A DNA stretch of 49,823 bases from Parathalassolituus penaei (GCF_026626885.1 NZ_JAPNOA010000013.1:517-50339); one strand, 5' to 3'. Positions 27,349 to 36,503 are shown, counted from the first letter of the stretch. Translations and numbers: made by a program. Notes: a model not told the origin generated them from the letters alone.

Positions 27349-27378
27349 AAAAAACCGGTCGCAAACGTTGCCGACCGG
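27349..27378 (-). terminator. Intrinsic terminator of the FMN reductase gene
   Basis: On the minus strand CCGGTCG (27378-27372) and CGACCGG (27361-27355) form the stem around a 10-base loop, and TTTTTT follows. It lies between the reductase stop and the helicase start. Confidence 0.85.
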
Positions 27379-27450
27379 AGCAAGGAGAGATGGAACAAAA
27401 AACAATCAGAACAGAAACTGATCAGAACAAGCGCAAATCCGCAACCAGAA

Positions 27451-28035
27451 TCAGGACATACCGTTGGCGAATTCCGCCATGCCTTCTACCAGCTTGCCAC
27501 GCACCGGCTTGATCACCTCGGCGTAGGTCAGCAGTTGATCAACCGCAAAGCGGGCGCGTTTGCACAGGAATTCATCGGATGGGTGATCCTTGCCAGACCA
27601 CAGGTCAGTCACGTTGCGCAGAATCAGGTGTTCCGGGGTATAGAGCAGACGGGAGTTCTTGTAACCGCTGCCGCGTAATTCGGCGATCACAAACGCCCCC
27701 CCCACCGAGCTGGATACCGCCACCAGCAGGGTTGGTTTGTGTGCCAGCTGGGCCGCACCACACCACAACAGCAGGTTCTTCAAACCCGCAGGAGCCATAC
27801 CGTGCCATTCTGGCGCCACAATAATCAGGGCATCGGCAGCGGCCAAGGTTTCACGCACCGCTTCAACGGCTGGAGTGGCGGCAGTACCGGTCCACATCGG
27901 CAGGTCCGCTGCAAACAGGTCAACAATGTTGGCTTCACCACCCAGGAACTGCTCATTCAGGGAGTTGGCGATACGCAGACTCTGGGAATCGGCACGGTGA
28001 GCAGCCGACACAATCACAACACGGGTATTGGACAT
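27451..28035 (-). CDS. NAD(P)H-dependent FMN reductase family flavoprotein
   Basis: This 194-residue flavodoxin-fold protein is in the NADPH-dependent FMN reductase family. The N-terminal phosphate loop is in VVIVSAAHRADSQSLRIAN, and the flavin-binding PEWHGMAPAGLKNLLLWCG block lies near residue 90. Such proteins reduce FMN, quinones, azo dyes or chromate; the true substrate is unknown. GAGGTGCC precedes the ATG at 28035; a longer frame to 28122 has no ribosome site. Single gene with its own terminator. Confidence 0.87.
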   Translation of the reverse strand: MSNTRVVIVSAAHRADSQSLRIANSLNEQFLGGEANIVDLFAADLPMWTGTAATPAVEAVRETLAAADALIIVAPEWHGMAPAGLKNLLLWCGAAQLAHKPTLLVAVSSSVGGAFVIAELRGSGYKNSRLLYTPEHLILRNVTDLWSGKDHPSDEFLCKRARFAVDQLLTYAEVIKPVRGKLVEGMAEFANGMS

Positions 28036-28295
28036 AAGGCACCTCGGAGGGGCAAAACAACGTAACACATTGGCCAGCCCGGAATCGGTAACACATCGGC
28101 TGGCGGCTGTTGATGTCTGCAACAGTAAGATTCTGCAGCAAGCGGGTCAAGTGACATACCGTTCACAAAAATGGAACAAATTGCAGCTTAAATACCGGTC
28201 AAACCCAGCCACGTCATCAATCCGCTGAATTCACCTTGCCCTGTCCTCATCATTCCGTACACTCGACGGTTCCACTCTGAAACCGGGAGAACCCC

Positions 28296-29510
28296 TTGAA
28301 CGCCGTCGACTCACAAAGGCGAGTAGTATCCGGAATGCGACCCGATGGTCGCCTGCACATTGGCCATTACCACGGCGTTCTGAAGAACTGGGTGCGGCTG
28401 CAGCACGAGTACGACTGTTATTTTGTGATTGCCGACTGGCACTCCGTGGCCAACCATCGCCAGGACCCGGCCAACCTTGCCGCTCACACTCGCGAACTGT
28501 TAACCGACTGGCTGGCGGTTGGCGTCAACCCGAGTGCCGCCACCGTGCTGGTACAAAGCCGGGTGCCGGAACAGGCCGAATTACATTTGCTGTTATCCAT
28601 GCTCACCCCGCTCGACTGGCTTGAACGCTTGCCGGTATTCCGAGAACTCCAGAAACGCCACCAGCAAGACAGCCTTGCTCTCAGTTACGGCATGCTGGGT
28701 TACCCCTTGTTACAAGCAGCCGATATTCTGACCTATCGCGCCGGACTGGTGCCGGTGGGTGCGGATCAGGTTGACCACATCAAACTCACCGCGGACATTG
28801 CCCATCGTTTTAACCAGCTCCACAGCTGTGAACCCGGATTTGTCGCACTGGCCGAAGCAGCTATTCGCAAACTGCCGCGCAAGGTGATTCCGCTCTACCA
28901 GCAACTGCGCGAGCAATACCAGCAACAGGGCGACCGCGAAGCCATGGAAACCGCCCGCGCCCTGGTGCTGGAACAAACCAACCTGACGCTGGCCGACCAG
29001 AATCGTTTGCTCGGTTATCTCGAAGGGGTTGCCCGCCAGATTCTGCCCGAGCCGCAGGTATTACTGACCGACGAACCGCGTTTGCCCGGTATCGACGGCG
29101 ACGTGATGTCACGCTCGGTCGGAAATCACATTCCATTACGCTCCAGCAACGATGACATCAGCCATAAAATCCGTAACATGCGCACCGACCCGCAACGCAT
29201 TCGTCTGAGTGACGCCGGAGACCCATTCCGATGCCCCGTTCGCGCCTTGCATAGGGTATACTCCAGCGCCGACGAACTGGCCGTGGTGGATAACCACTGT
29301 CAGAACGCCGCCCGTGGCTGTCTGGAATGCAAACAGCCACTGATTGACGCCATTATTGCCGAGCAGGAACCGATCCGGGAGCGCGCCGAAACCTTCGAGC
29401 GCAGCCCCGACATGCTGGACACCCTGCTGGCCGAAGGCAGCGAGCGCGCCCGTGATGCCGCCCGCGCCACCCTGGAAGACGTGCGCAAGGCCATGGGCCT
29501 GCTACGCTGA
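28296..29510 (+). CDS. trpS: Tryptophanyl-tRNA synthetase with altered KMSKS loop
   Basis: TrpRS (404 residues) charges tRNA-Trp. The class I HIGH motif is at 21-24 (RLHIGHYHG), and GADQVDHIKLTADIAHRFN marks the catalytic core. The second class I motif, normally KMSKS, reads VMSRS (about 270-274), so the first lysine is lost and the second is conserved as arginine. A longer insert and C-terminal part (QNAARGCLECKQPL) match the pseudomonad-type TrpRS. Translation begins at a TTG preceded by GGGAGA at good spacing. It is the first gene of the trpS-scpA-scpB-rluB cluster, a common gammaproteobacterial order. Confidence 0.94.
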   Translation: MNAVDSQRRVVSGMRPDGRLHIGHYHGVLKNWVRLQHEYDCYFVIADWHSVANHRQDPANLAAHTRELLTDWLAVGVNPSAATVLVQSRVPEQAELHLLLSMLTPLDWLERLPVFRELQKRHQQDSLALSYGMLGYPLLQAADILTYRAGLVPVGADQVDHIKLTADIAHRFNQLHSCEPGFVALAEAAIRKLPRKVIPLYQQLREQYQQQGDREAMETARALVLEQTNLTLADQNRLLGYLEGVARQILPEPQVLLTDEPRLPGIDGDVMSRSVGNHIPLRSSNDDISHKIRNMRTDPQRIRLSDAGDPFRCPVRALHRVYSSADELAVVDNHCQNAARGCLECKQPLIDAIIAEQEPIRERAETFERSPDMLDTLLAEGSERARDAARATLEDVRKAMGLLR

Positions 29511-29549
29511 CCACACAAGAACTGTCTGCCCTGCTGAGAGAGCACGCTG

Positions 29550-30392
29550 ATGACTGACACCATCGAACCGCAAAGCACCGACGAGGCGCTGGCGGTGATC
29601 GACCTGCCAACACCGATTGCCAGGGTCATGGGACAACCCATGACCCAGCTGCCGCTGGATCTGTATATTCCGCCCGATGCGCTGGAAGTGATCCTCGAGC
29701 AGTTTGAAGGCCCACTCGACCTGTTGCTGTATCTGATTCGCAAGCAGAACCTCGATATTCTCGACGTCAACGTCACCGACATTGTTGATCAGTACATGCA
29801 GTACATCGACATGATGAACGCCATGCAGCTGGAACTGGCCGGTGAATACCTGCTGATGGCCGCCACCCTGGCGGAAATCAAAAGCCGCGTGTTGCTGCCA
29901 CGCCATCGTGACGACGATCACGAGGTAATTGATGACGAAGATCCGCGCGCCGAGCTGATTCGCCGTCTGCAGGAATACGAACGCTTCAAGCAGGCTGCCG
30001 AAGATCTCGAAGCGCTGCCACGCGAAGAGCGCGACAACGTCACTCTGCATCTCGATATCGACAACCGCCAGATCAACCGCACGCCACCGGATGTCAGCAT
30101 GCGAGAGATCATGCTGGCCATGGCCGAAGTCCTGCGCCGCGCCGAACGCACCGAACACCACGAGATCCAGCGTGAAACACTGTCGACCCGGGAACGGATG
30201 ATCCAGATTATCGACCAGCTGCAGTCCGGTGAATTCAAACCCCTGACCAGCCTGATCGGTGAACGTGAGGGTCGTCTCGGTGTTGTGGTGACCTTTCTGG
30301 CCATCCTCGAACTGGTGAAGGAAAAAACCCTCGAGCTGGTGCAACAGGAAGCCTTTGGCCCCATCCATGTGCGACTGAGAGCTGTTGAATGA
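29550..30392 (+). CDS. scpA: Segregation and condensation protein A
   Basis: ScpA is the kleisin of the SMC-ScpAB condensin complex, bridging SMC heads to organise and segregate the chromosome. The 280-residue protein has an N-terminal extension of about 45 residues. The kleisin core follows: QFEGPLDLLLYLIRKQNLDI, then EYLLMAATLAEIKSRVLLP. The C-terminal winged helix is near GRLGVVVTFLAILELVKEK. The start follows GAGAGAGCACGCTG. It overlaps scpB by 4 bp (ATGA), meaning coupled translation. An smc gene is not in the window. Confidence 0.96.
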   Translation: MTDTIEPQSTDEALAVIDLPTPIARVMGQPMTQLPLDLYIPPDALEVILEQFEGPLDLLLYLIRKQNLDILDVNVTDIVDQYMQYIDMMNAMQLELAGEYLLMAATLAEIKSRVLLPRHRDDDHEVIDDEDPRAELIRRLQEYERFKQAAEDLEALPREERDNVTLHLDIDNRQINRTPPDVSMREIMLAMAEVLRRAERTEHHEIQRETLSTRERMIQIIDQLQSGEFKPLTSLIGEREGRLGVVVTFLAILELVKEKTLELVQQEAFGPIHVRLRAVE

Positions 30393-31255
30393 ACCCCACC
30401 GCACTGAAGCATATTCTCGAAAGTGCCTTGCTGGCGCACGGCGGCCCCTTGTCGGTCGAACGCCTGCAAAGCCTGTTTGAAGAAGACGAACAACCGTCGC
30501 GCCGCCAGATTGAAGACGCCGCCAAAGCGCTGGCCACGGATCTCGAAGGCCGAGGTATTGAACTGGTGCAGGTCGCCAGTGGTTACCGCCTGCAAGTACG
30601 TCAGGCCTTTATGCCCTGGGTCAGCCGCCTGTGGGACGAAAAGGCCCCGCGCTATTCCCGTGCCTTGCTGGAAACCCTGGCCCTGATCGCCTACCGTCAA
30701 CCCATTACCCGTGGCGACATTGAAGACGTCCGCGGTGTCACCGTCAGCTCCGGCATCATTCGCACCCTGCTTGACCGCGAATGGATCCGGGTCGTCGGTT
30801 ACAAGGACGTGCCGGGCCGCCCGGCGCTGTTTGCCACCACCCCGATTTTTCTCGATTACTTTGGTCTGAAAAGCCTCGACGAACTGCCAACCCTGCTGGC
30901 CATTCGTGATCTCGACGACCAGGAACGCAAGGAACGACTGGGCGACGACGCCAATGCGCGCCAAACCCCAACCGAGGATTACCAGTTCGACAACCAGGAC
31001 GAAGTTGCCCGTCGCGGCGCCGAAGTGCTGGCAGCCACTGCTGACGATCTGGAACAGGCTCAGGCCCTGGTAGAACAGGTGGAACGCAACCTGTTTGGCC
31101 AAAACGAAGAACGTCCGGACGATCCGGACAGCAGCTCGGGCTCCACTGCCTTTGGCGATCTGTTACGACGCCTGCAGACACCCCGCTCTGCCTCAGACAA
31201 CCCGGGCGCATCCACCGCGGATGACAGCCCCAAACCAGAAGAACCCGAATCATGA
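30389..31255 (+). CDS. scpB: Segregation and condensation protein B
   Basis: ScpB dimerises and binds ScpA in the SMC complex. The 288-residue protein has two winged-helix domains in the first ~185 residues. The conserved [20 protein letters not shown] block and [16 protein letters not shown] are in the second. The remaining ~100 residues are an acidic, proline-rich, probably disordered tail (ending [11 protein letters not shown]), longer than in Bacillus. It overlaps scpA and rluB by 4 bp on each side. Confidence 0.95.
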   Translation: MNPTALKHILESALLAHGGPLSVERLQSLFEEDEQPSRRQIEDAAKALATDLEGRGIELVQVASGYRLQVRQAFMPWVSRLWDEKAPRYSRALLETLALIAYRQPITRGDIEDVRGVTVSSGIIRTLLDREWIRVVGYKDVPGRPALFATTPIFLDYFGLKSLDELPTLLAIRDLDDQERKERLGDDANARQTPTEDYQFDNQDEVARRGAEVLAATADDLEQAQALVEQVERNLFGQNEERPDDPDSSSGSTAFGDLLRRLQTPRSASDNPGASTADDSPKPEEPES

Positions 31256-32109
31256 AAGAACGTATTCAGAAACTGCTGGCGCTCACCGCCGTAGCCCCAT
31301 CCCGTCGCGAAGCCGAAAAGTGGATCGCCGAAGGCCGTGTCAGTGTGAACGGCAAGGTAGCTGAGCTGGGCGACCGCGCCGACCATCACGACGTCATCAC
31401 CGTCAACGGCCGCCAGGTAGAACTGGACGACGCTGGTCGTACCCGTCGTGTACTGGCCTACAACAAGCCAATTGGTGAAGTGTGCTCGCGCACCGATCCG
31501 GAAGGCCGTCCAACCGTGTTTTCCCACCTGCCAAAAACCAAGGGTGAACGCTGGATCAACGTTGGTCGTCTCGACATCAACACCTCTGGCCTGCTGCTGT
31601 TCACTACCGACGGCGCTCTAGCCAACGCCCTGATGCACCCGTCTACCGGTGTTGACCGTGAATACGCCGTGCGTGTGCGTGGCAACGTTGACGAAGCCAT
31701 GATCAACCGCCTGAAAGAAGGTGTACTGCTGGACGACGGTATGGCCCGTTTCACCGACATCCAGTACTTCGACGGTGAAGGCCAGAACAAGTGGTTCCAC
31801 GTTGTGCTGATGGAAGGCCGTAACCGCGAAGTCCGTCGTCTGTGGGAAAGCCAGGGTGTTGAAGTCAGCCGTCTGAAGCGTGTGCGTTACGGCTGTATCT
31901 TCCTGCCATCCAGCATTCCGGTAGGTACCTGGATCGAACTCGGTCAGCGCGAAGTTAACGACCTCACCGACCTCGCCGGTCTGGAGCGCAAAAAAGTACG
32001 TCGTCTGATTGGCCGTGAAAAAGAACAGTTCCAGCGCGAACAGAAGCGTCAGAAAGTTCGCCAGCAAGCCAGCAGCCGTCCACGCCGTCCGGCCGCCAGC
32101 AAAGACTGA
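31252..32109 (+). CDS. rluB: 23S rRNA pseudouridine(2605) synthase
   Basis: RluB makes pseudouridine at position 2605 (E. coli numbering) in the peptidyl-transferase region of 23S rRNA. The 285-residue protein has an N-terminal S4 RNA-binding domain ([20 protein letters not shown]). The RsuA-type catalytic domain carries the nucleophile Asp108 in [13 protein letters not shown], with a later [15 protein letters not shown] block. A basic tail (from about 250) ends the protein. RluB rather than RsuA or RluF is favoured by the scpAB context and tail. It is the last gene of the cluster. Confidence 0.93.
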   Translation: MKERIQKLLALTAVAPSRREAEKWIAEGRVSVNGKVAELGDRADHHDVITVNGRQVELDDAGRTRRVLAYNKPIGEVCSRTDPEGRPTVFSHLPKTKGERWINVGRLDINTSGLLLFTTDGALANALMHPSTGVDREYAVRVRGNVDEAMINRLKEGVLLDDGMARFTDIQYFDGEGQNKWFHVVLMEGRNREVRRLWESQGVEVSRLKRVRYGCIFLPSSIPVGTWIELGQREVNDLTDLAGLERKKVRRLIGREKEQFQREQKRQKVRQQASSRPRRPAASKD

Positions 32110-32127
32110 TCATCCCTGCAGGCTCAC

Positions 32128-32157
32128 TCAGGGCTGCCGAAGCAGCCCTGACGTTTA
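32128..32157 (+). terminator. Possible terminator after rluB
   Basis: TCAGGGCTGC (32128-32137) pairs with GCAGCCCTGA (32142-32151) around CGAA. The tail CGTTTA is poor in T, so termination strength is uncertain. Confidence 0.5.
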
Positions 32158-32350
32158 TCCGAAACTCGTCCATATTCCCCCGCAAATTCCTGTGTTTGTC
32201 CCACTCAGGGAACCAGTCACCGGCACTTCACTCTAAAGCATTACCCACATCCTTCGTTAACTGACATTCGATTGCAGTTCACGATCATCCCCGGCATACC
32301 GGATGGGTTGCGGGCCGCCCCCTGGGGTTATTTTTTGTCAGGAGCTTCCT

Positions 32351-33163
32351 ATGAAAGCCACTTATCTCACCCGACTTTTGCCGGCGACATTGGCGCTGGC
32401 CTTTGCCTTGCCTGTCCTGGCCGAAGGTGGCTGGCGTGATGACCCGTCGGCCCGGGAACAACGAGGCTCCGGCTCCAGTGAATCCCGTGGCGATAATAGG
32501 GGTAACGGTAACGACAGTCGTAATGACAACCGTGGTGGTGACAACCGTGGTGGTGACAACCGTGGTGGTGATAACCGTGGTGGTGATAACCGTGGTGGTG
32601 ATAACCGTGGTGACGGCCGCGTAGGCGATTCGCGTGGTGGCAATAACAACCACGGCGATAACAACCGCGGCAACGACCATAATCGTGGCCACGATAACAA
32701 CCACGGCAACGACAATCGTGGTAATCACAACGGCGGTAGCTGGGTAAACAACGGCGGCTGGCGCAATGATCAACCGGTGCGCTCTGAATGGCATGGCCCT
32801 CGTGACGATCACCACAACCAATACCGTCGTGAAGAACGACACGAAGAAATCTATCGCTACGGTTACTACCGTGACGACCGCGATTATTTTCATCGCCACG
32901 GCTACAGCCGTCTGGATATTCCGGTGGCTTACTACCCTCCAGCCGGCTGGTGCCGCATCTGGTATCCAGGCCGTCCCGCCGCCCACCAGCCGCCACCAGT
33001 ACAATGTGGCGTGGTAGTACCGATGGGCGCCTGGTTACTGGAACATCCACACAATCATGAACATATCTATGTGCGCACCCGTGACGAAGAACGCAGTGGT
33101 GCCTCGATTGTGGGTGAATTCCGGATTTCCGACGGCGCGTTTATCCGCATCGTGCTGGACTGA
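32351..33163 (+). CDS. Secreted Asn/Gly/Asp/Arg-rich repetitive protein
   Basis: I do not recognise a catalytic domain. The 270-residue protein has a clear signal peptide (TYLTRLLPATLALAFALPVLA). A ~130-residue low-complexity region built from GDNRGG units follows, then a His/Arg/Asp-rich part (PRDDHHNQYRREERHEEIYR). The C-terminal ~75 residues look folded (SRLDIPVAYYPPAGWCRIWY, two Cys) and end in a beta-rich SGASIVGEFRISDGAFIRIV. AGGAG lies 6 bases before the ATG. It is probably periplasmic or surface-exposed; the composition would suit metal or polyanion binding, which is inference. A bidirectional terminator follows. Confidence 0.8.
   Translation: MKATYLTRLLPATLALAFALPVLAEGGWRDDPSAREQRGSGSSESRGDNRGNGNDSRNDNRGGDNRGGDNRGGDNRGGDNRGGDNRGDGRVGDSRGGNNNHGDNNRGNDHNRGHDNNHGNDNRGNHNGGSWVNNGGWRNDQPVRSEWHGPRDDHHNQYRREERHEEIYRYGYYRDDRDYFHRHGYSRLDIPVAYYPPAGWCRIWYPGRPAAHQPPPVQCGVVVPMGAWLLEHPHNHEHIYVRTRDEERSGASIVGEFRISDGAFIRIVLD
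32525..32614 (+). repeat. 15-bp in-frame tandem repeat (GAYAACCGTGGTGGT)
   Basis: Five full copies and one degenerate copy of a 15-bp unit encode DNRGG each. Because the unit is a multiple of three, copy-number change would lengthen or shorten the secreted protein without a frameshift. Confidence 0.9.
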
Positions 33164-33197
33164 TTGATCTGCGCCAAATCATCCGGGATCTGAAAAC

Positions 33198-33233
33198 AAA
33201 AAGGGTTAACGGCAACACCGTTAACCCTTTTTT
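33198..33233. terminator. Bidirectional terminator between repetitive protein and ribH
   Basis: AAAAAGGGTTAACGG (33198-33212) pairs with CCGTTAACCCTTTTT (33218-33232) around a 5-base loop, with T runs on both strands. The genes converge here. Confidence 0.93.
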
Positions 33234-33254
33234 ATTACCTGCAGACGTTATTAC

Positions 33255-33728
33255 TCAGCGAGTATTACGTGCCGCCGCGGTTACCCGCATAGCGTTGTCT
33301 GCCGCGTTGGCCAGCTCTTTGCCCTTCTGCACAAAATGACGGGCAAAATACTGACGGTGCTCTTCATGCTCATGGAAATTGTGTGGAGTCAGCACAGCGG
33401 TCAGAACCGGCACTTCGGTTTCCAGCTGCACCTGCATCAGGCCGCTGCAAACCGCCTGGGCCACAAAGTCGTGACGGTAAATACCGCCATCCACCACCAG
33501 ACCACTGGCAGCAATCGCATCGTAACGGCCACTTTTGGCCAGCAGTTTAGCTTGCAGAGGGATCTCGTAAGCACCGGCAACGGCGATGACATCGATAAAC
33601 TCATCATTGTAGCCACGCTCCAGCAGCTCACTGCGGAAACCATCCAGACAACGCAGCACGATGTCGGTGTGCCAGGATGCATGGATAAACGCGATACGTT
33701 GCTGATGAGGTTCAAATACGTTGTTCAT
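33255..33728 (-). CDS. ribH: 6,7-dimethyl-8-ribityllumazine synthase, RibH2 type
   Basis: Lumazine synthase makes the direct precursor of riboflavin. The 157-residue protein matches the RibH2 branch known from Brucella and rhizobia. Shared blocks are RIAFIHASWHTDIV near the N terminus, VAGAYEIPLQAKLLAKSGRY, VVDGGIYRHDFVA and QVQLETEVPVLTAVLTPHNFH. The substrate-site His lies in the last block. RibH2 enzymes assemble as decamers and in some bacteria are a second, riboswitch-controlled copy, which fits here because an FMN riboswitch lies upstream and no other rib gene is adjacent. The ATG overlaps the TGA of a 5-codon leader ORF. Confidence 0.93.
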   Translation of the reverse strand: MNNVFEPHQQRIAFIHASWHTDIVLRCLDGFRSELLERGYNDEFIDVIAVAGAYEIPLQAKLLAKSGRYDAIAASGLVVDGGIYRHDFVAQAVCSGLMQVQLETEVPVLTAVLTPHNFHEHEEHRQYFARHFVQKGKELANAADNAMRVTAAARNTR

Positions 33729-33733
33729 AGGCT

Positions 33734-33760
33734 CTGATTCATGGTTGGTAAGTGAATCAG
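33734..33760 (-). promoter_or_regulatory. Hairpin and mini-ORF at the ribH ribosome site
   Basis: On the minus strand CTGATTCA and TGAATCAG form an 8-bp perfect stem with an 11-base loop. The stem's downstream arm overlaps the presumed ribosome site, and an ATG at 33742 opens a 5-codon frame (MNQSL) whose TGA overlaps the ribH ATG. Sequestration of the start by this stem would suit translational control by the upstream riboswitch. Confidence 0.5.
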
Positions 33761-33813
33761 GGCGAACGGGCAGGCACCGGCCCGGCGATTGGCCAGACAG
33801 GAATACTGACACG

Positions 33814-33949
33814 CTCTCTTTCATCCGGACTGTAACCGTCGGCTCCGGAGTCACACCGGATCTGCTTGTCCCTGCCATCGGCAGGCGCTCGCGGGCTTCA
33901 GCCATAGCTGTTACCGCCGGTGGGGAATTGCACCCCGCCCCGAGAACGA
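33814..33949 (-). ncRNA. FMN riboswitch (RFN element)
   Basis: The minus strand carries the conserved RFN pieces in order: CGTTCTCGGGGCGGGGTGCA, TTCCCCACCGGCGGTA, AGCCCGCGAGCGC, GGCAGGGACAAGCAGATCCG, GTGTGACTCCGGAGCCGACG, GTTACAGTCCGGATGAAAGA. This multi-helix junction binds flavin mononucleotide and shuts off riboflavin genes. It lies about 85 bases before the ribH start and nothing else follows it. Confidence 0.97.
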
Positions 33950-34111
33950 ATGTGTCCGATTTATGACGAACACTCGCACACCATAGGAATTTTTGATCGC
34001 TTCGTCAAAGTGAATGGCAAGAACGGATAGTTTCAGGTCGTGGAACGAACGCCATTTTGACAAAGCCGGACAATCACCAGACAAGTGTTCTGTAATGGAT
34101 AAAACCACAGT

Positions 34112-34948
34112 TCAGGCCAGCTCGCTGGCCCCAAAACTCTGCGGTGGCTGGCCAAAATAACGGCGAAATGCCGCCACAAAGGCACTCGGGCTGGTGTAAC
34201 CCAGCGAATGCGCCACCGCCGCCGAGCCTTCGCCCCGGTTCAGACGTTGCACCGCTTCGAGCAGACGCAAACGGCTACGCCATTGCTGAAATCCCAGACC
34301 GGTTTCCGACTGAAACAGGCGTTCAAGCGTGCGTGGACTGGCCCCCGCTACCGCCGCCAGCTCAGGTAAAGTACGAGTATCCGCCGGATTACGGCTGAGC
34401 TGCTCCATCACCACCAGCAATCGGCGATCCTGACCGGATGGCAGATACAGGGGCGATGGCTGCAGCGCGGCCAGCTCATCCAGCAACACCTGCACCAGTC
34501 GTTGTTGCGCCCCGGTCTGGGCTTGCTGCAGGTCGTAACTCAAGAGCCGCAGCAGCAATTCCCGGAACAGCGGCGTCACCGCCATCACCTGACAATGGTC
34601 CGGCAACCGATCCAGCACCGACGGATCAACAAACAGGTATCGGATCGCCGCGCGGCTGGCGACCAGAATCTCATGGCGGGTACCACCGGTAATCCACACC
34701 GCGTGGCTGGGAGGCACAACCCAGCTGCCCGCTTCAGTATTAACCCGCAACACGCCGGAGGCCGCCCATGCCAGCTGGCCGCGTGGATGTTCATGCGGGG
34801 TGCGCAATGAACCCTGAGCCAGTTCCTCCGACAGATACAACAGCGGCCTGCTGGCATCGATACACTGGCCCAGCAAGGTGCCGGTTCCACTTTCGGGATA
34901 ACGGGCACTGATCTCGCTGAATGTCTTTGGCGGATTCTCGATATTCAT
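34112..34948 (-). CDS. AraC-family transcriptional regulator
   Basis: This 278-residue regulator has an N-terminal cupin-like sensing domain (TPHEHPRGQLAWAASG, then VPPSHAVWITGGTRHEI, typical of the AraC_binding type without arabinose specificity). The C-terminal double helix-turn-helix covers about 175-275 (LPELAAVAGASPRTLERLF and AAVAHSLGYTSPSAFVAAFR). The final FGQPPQSF is the family end block. It diverges from a DASS transporter with 111 bp between, so it probably controls that gene. The inducer is unknown. Confidence 0.93.
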   Translation of the reverse strand: MNIENPPKTFSEISARYPESGTGTLLGQCIDASRPLLYLSEELAQGSLRTPHEHPRGQLAWAASGVLRVNTEAGSWVVPPSHAVWITGGTRHEILVASRAAIRYLFVDPSVLDRLPDHCQVMAVTPLFRELLLRLLSYDLQQAQTGAQQRLVQVLLDELAALQPSPLYLPSGQDRRLLVVMEQLSRNPADTRTLPELAAVAGASPRTLERLFQSETGLGFQQWRSRLRLLEAVQRLNRGEGSAAVAHSLGYTSPSAFVAAFRRYFGQPPQSFGASELA

Positions 34949-35059
34949 TGTCGTTCTGTCGCGTGATCACCGGATTCGAGACTGCCACAATACTCCAGCT
35001 AACGGGCGACTACAGCCCGCATTCCCGATTTTGCCCGTTCAGACCATACGGAGTTGCCC

Positions 35060-36469
35060 TTGCCAGCCCTGTTGCGCCAACCCAAATACCTGATTCTGCT
35101 GCTGATGCTGTGCCTGTCGGCCAGTGTTCTGCTGTTCCCGATTGCTGATCTGACTACCGCCCAGAACCACACACTGGCGCTGGTGCTGCTGGTTGTGCCG
35201 CTGTGGTCGACCGGTGTGATTCCGGAATTTCTGACTGCGCTGGTATTTTTCCTGCTGGCGATTCTGGCCGGGCTGGCACCACCATCACTGGTGTTCAGTG
35301 GCTTTTCATCCACGGCGCTGTGGCTTATTTTTGCCGGTGGCGTGATGGGTATGGGCATTCAGACCACCGGTCTGGGTGATCGTCTGGCGACCTTCCTGCA
35401 ACAGGTGTTAGCGGGCAGCTACCGTCGTATGATTTTTGGTCTGGTATTGATCAGCCTGATGCTGGGCTTCCTGATGCCGTCGTCCATGGGGCGTCTGATC
35501 ATGATGCTGCCGATTGTAATGGCACTGGCGACCCGTCTCGGCTTTGAACCGGGCAGCAATGGCCGCACCGGGATTATTCTGGCAGTGGCCATTGGCGCGC
35601 ACATCCCGACGGTATCCATCCTGCCATCGAATATTCCGAACATGGTATTAAGCGGTGCCGCTGAATCCCTGTATGGCATTCAGCTCGGTTTTACCGAATA
35701 CCTGATCCTGCACTTCCCGATTCTGGGGCTGATGAAATCACTGGTACTGGCCATGCTGATTCTCAAGGTCTACCCGGTTGCCAGCACCGACCCGGCCGCT
35801 CTCAAACTGGCTCAACGGGAAGAAGGCCCGCTGTTCCCGCACCTGAACGGCCTGCAGAAACGTATGATGACCATCATGCTGGCCGCGCTGGCACTGTGGT
35901 TAACCGACGATATCCACGGCATCAGCCCGGCCTGGGTGGGCCTCGCCGCCGCGGTACTGTTGTTACTGCCGAAAGTGGGTCTGGTCGATGCCCAGAAATT
36001 CAATATGAACGTCACCATGCTGCTGCTGATTGCCGGTGTACTCGGTCTTGGTGCGCTGATCAACAGCAGTGGTGTAGGCCAATGGCTGGCACAACAGCTG
36101 GAAATCGCCCTGCCGATGGAAAAAGGCAACAACCTGCATAACTTCCTGTCGCTGGCTGCCATCGCCTTCCTCTCGACCCTGCCAACCACGCAAGCAGGCT
36201 CCCCCGCCATGCTCACGCCAATGGCCCAACACTTCGCCGACAGCTCAGGATTAAGTGTTTACACCGTACTCATGACCCAGGTAATGGGCTACGCCAACAT
36301 CATGTTCCCCTACCAGTCCGGCCCATTAATGATGGCCATCGCCCTCACCGGCGAAGCCTCGGTACGGGTATTAAAAGTCATGATGCCACTGGCTCTGATT
36401 GGCCTGCTGGTGCTGGTACCGCTCGATTACCTCTGGTGGGAAGCACTCGGTATGTTCCAGCATCCGTAA
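35060..36469 (+). CDS. DASS-family (SLC13) anion/sodium symporter
   Basis: This 469-residue inner-membrane carrier has about 11-12 hydrophobic spans. It belongs to the divalent-anion:Na+ symporter family (citrate, C4-dicarboxylates, sulfate). The two substrate-binding loop regions are in HIPTVSILPSNIPNMVLSG (an SNT-like motif) and STLPTTQAGSPAMLTPMAQ. The start is probably the TTG at 35060, six bases after CGGAG; a TTG at 35054 touches the ribosome site. The substrate cannot be read from the sequence. The divergent AraC-type gene is the likely regulator. Repeats with no clear terminator follow. Confidence 0.87.
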   Translation: MPALLRQPKYLILLLMLCLSASVLLFPIADLTTAQNHTLALVLLVVPLWSTGVIPEFLTALVFFLLAILAGLAPPSLVFSGFSSTALWLIFAGGVMGMGIQTTGLGDRLATFLQQVLAGSYRRMIFGLVLISLMLGFLMPSSMGRLIMMLPIVMALATRLGFEPGSNGRTGIILAVAIGAHIPTVSILPSNIPNMVLSGAAESLYGIQLGFTEYLILHFPILGLMKSLVLAMLILKVYPVASTDPAALKLAQREEGPLFPHLNGLQKRMMTIMLAALALWLTDDIHGISPAWVGLAAAVLLLLPKVGLVDAQKFNMNVTMLLLIAGVLGLGALINSSGVGQWLAQQLEIALPMEKGNNLHNFLSLAAIAFLSTLPTTQAGSPAMLTPMAQHFADSSGLSVYTVLMTQVMGYANIMFPYQSGPLMMAIALTGEASVRVLKVMMPLALIGLLVLVPLDYLWWEALGMFQHP

Positions 36470-36472
36470 GGG

Positions 36473-36503
36473 GCGTCTCAGGCGTCGGACGTCGGGCGTC
36501 GCG
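36473..36503. repeat. Short GGCGTCGGACGTCGG-type repeat block
   Basis: Directly after the transporter stop, the words GCGTCTC, AGGCGTCGGACGTCGG and GCGTCGCG repeat a GRCGTC theme related to the arrays at 8268, 11774, 36962 and 48647. Confidence 0.55.
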
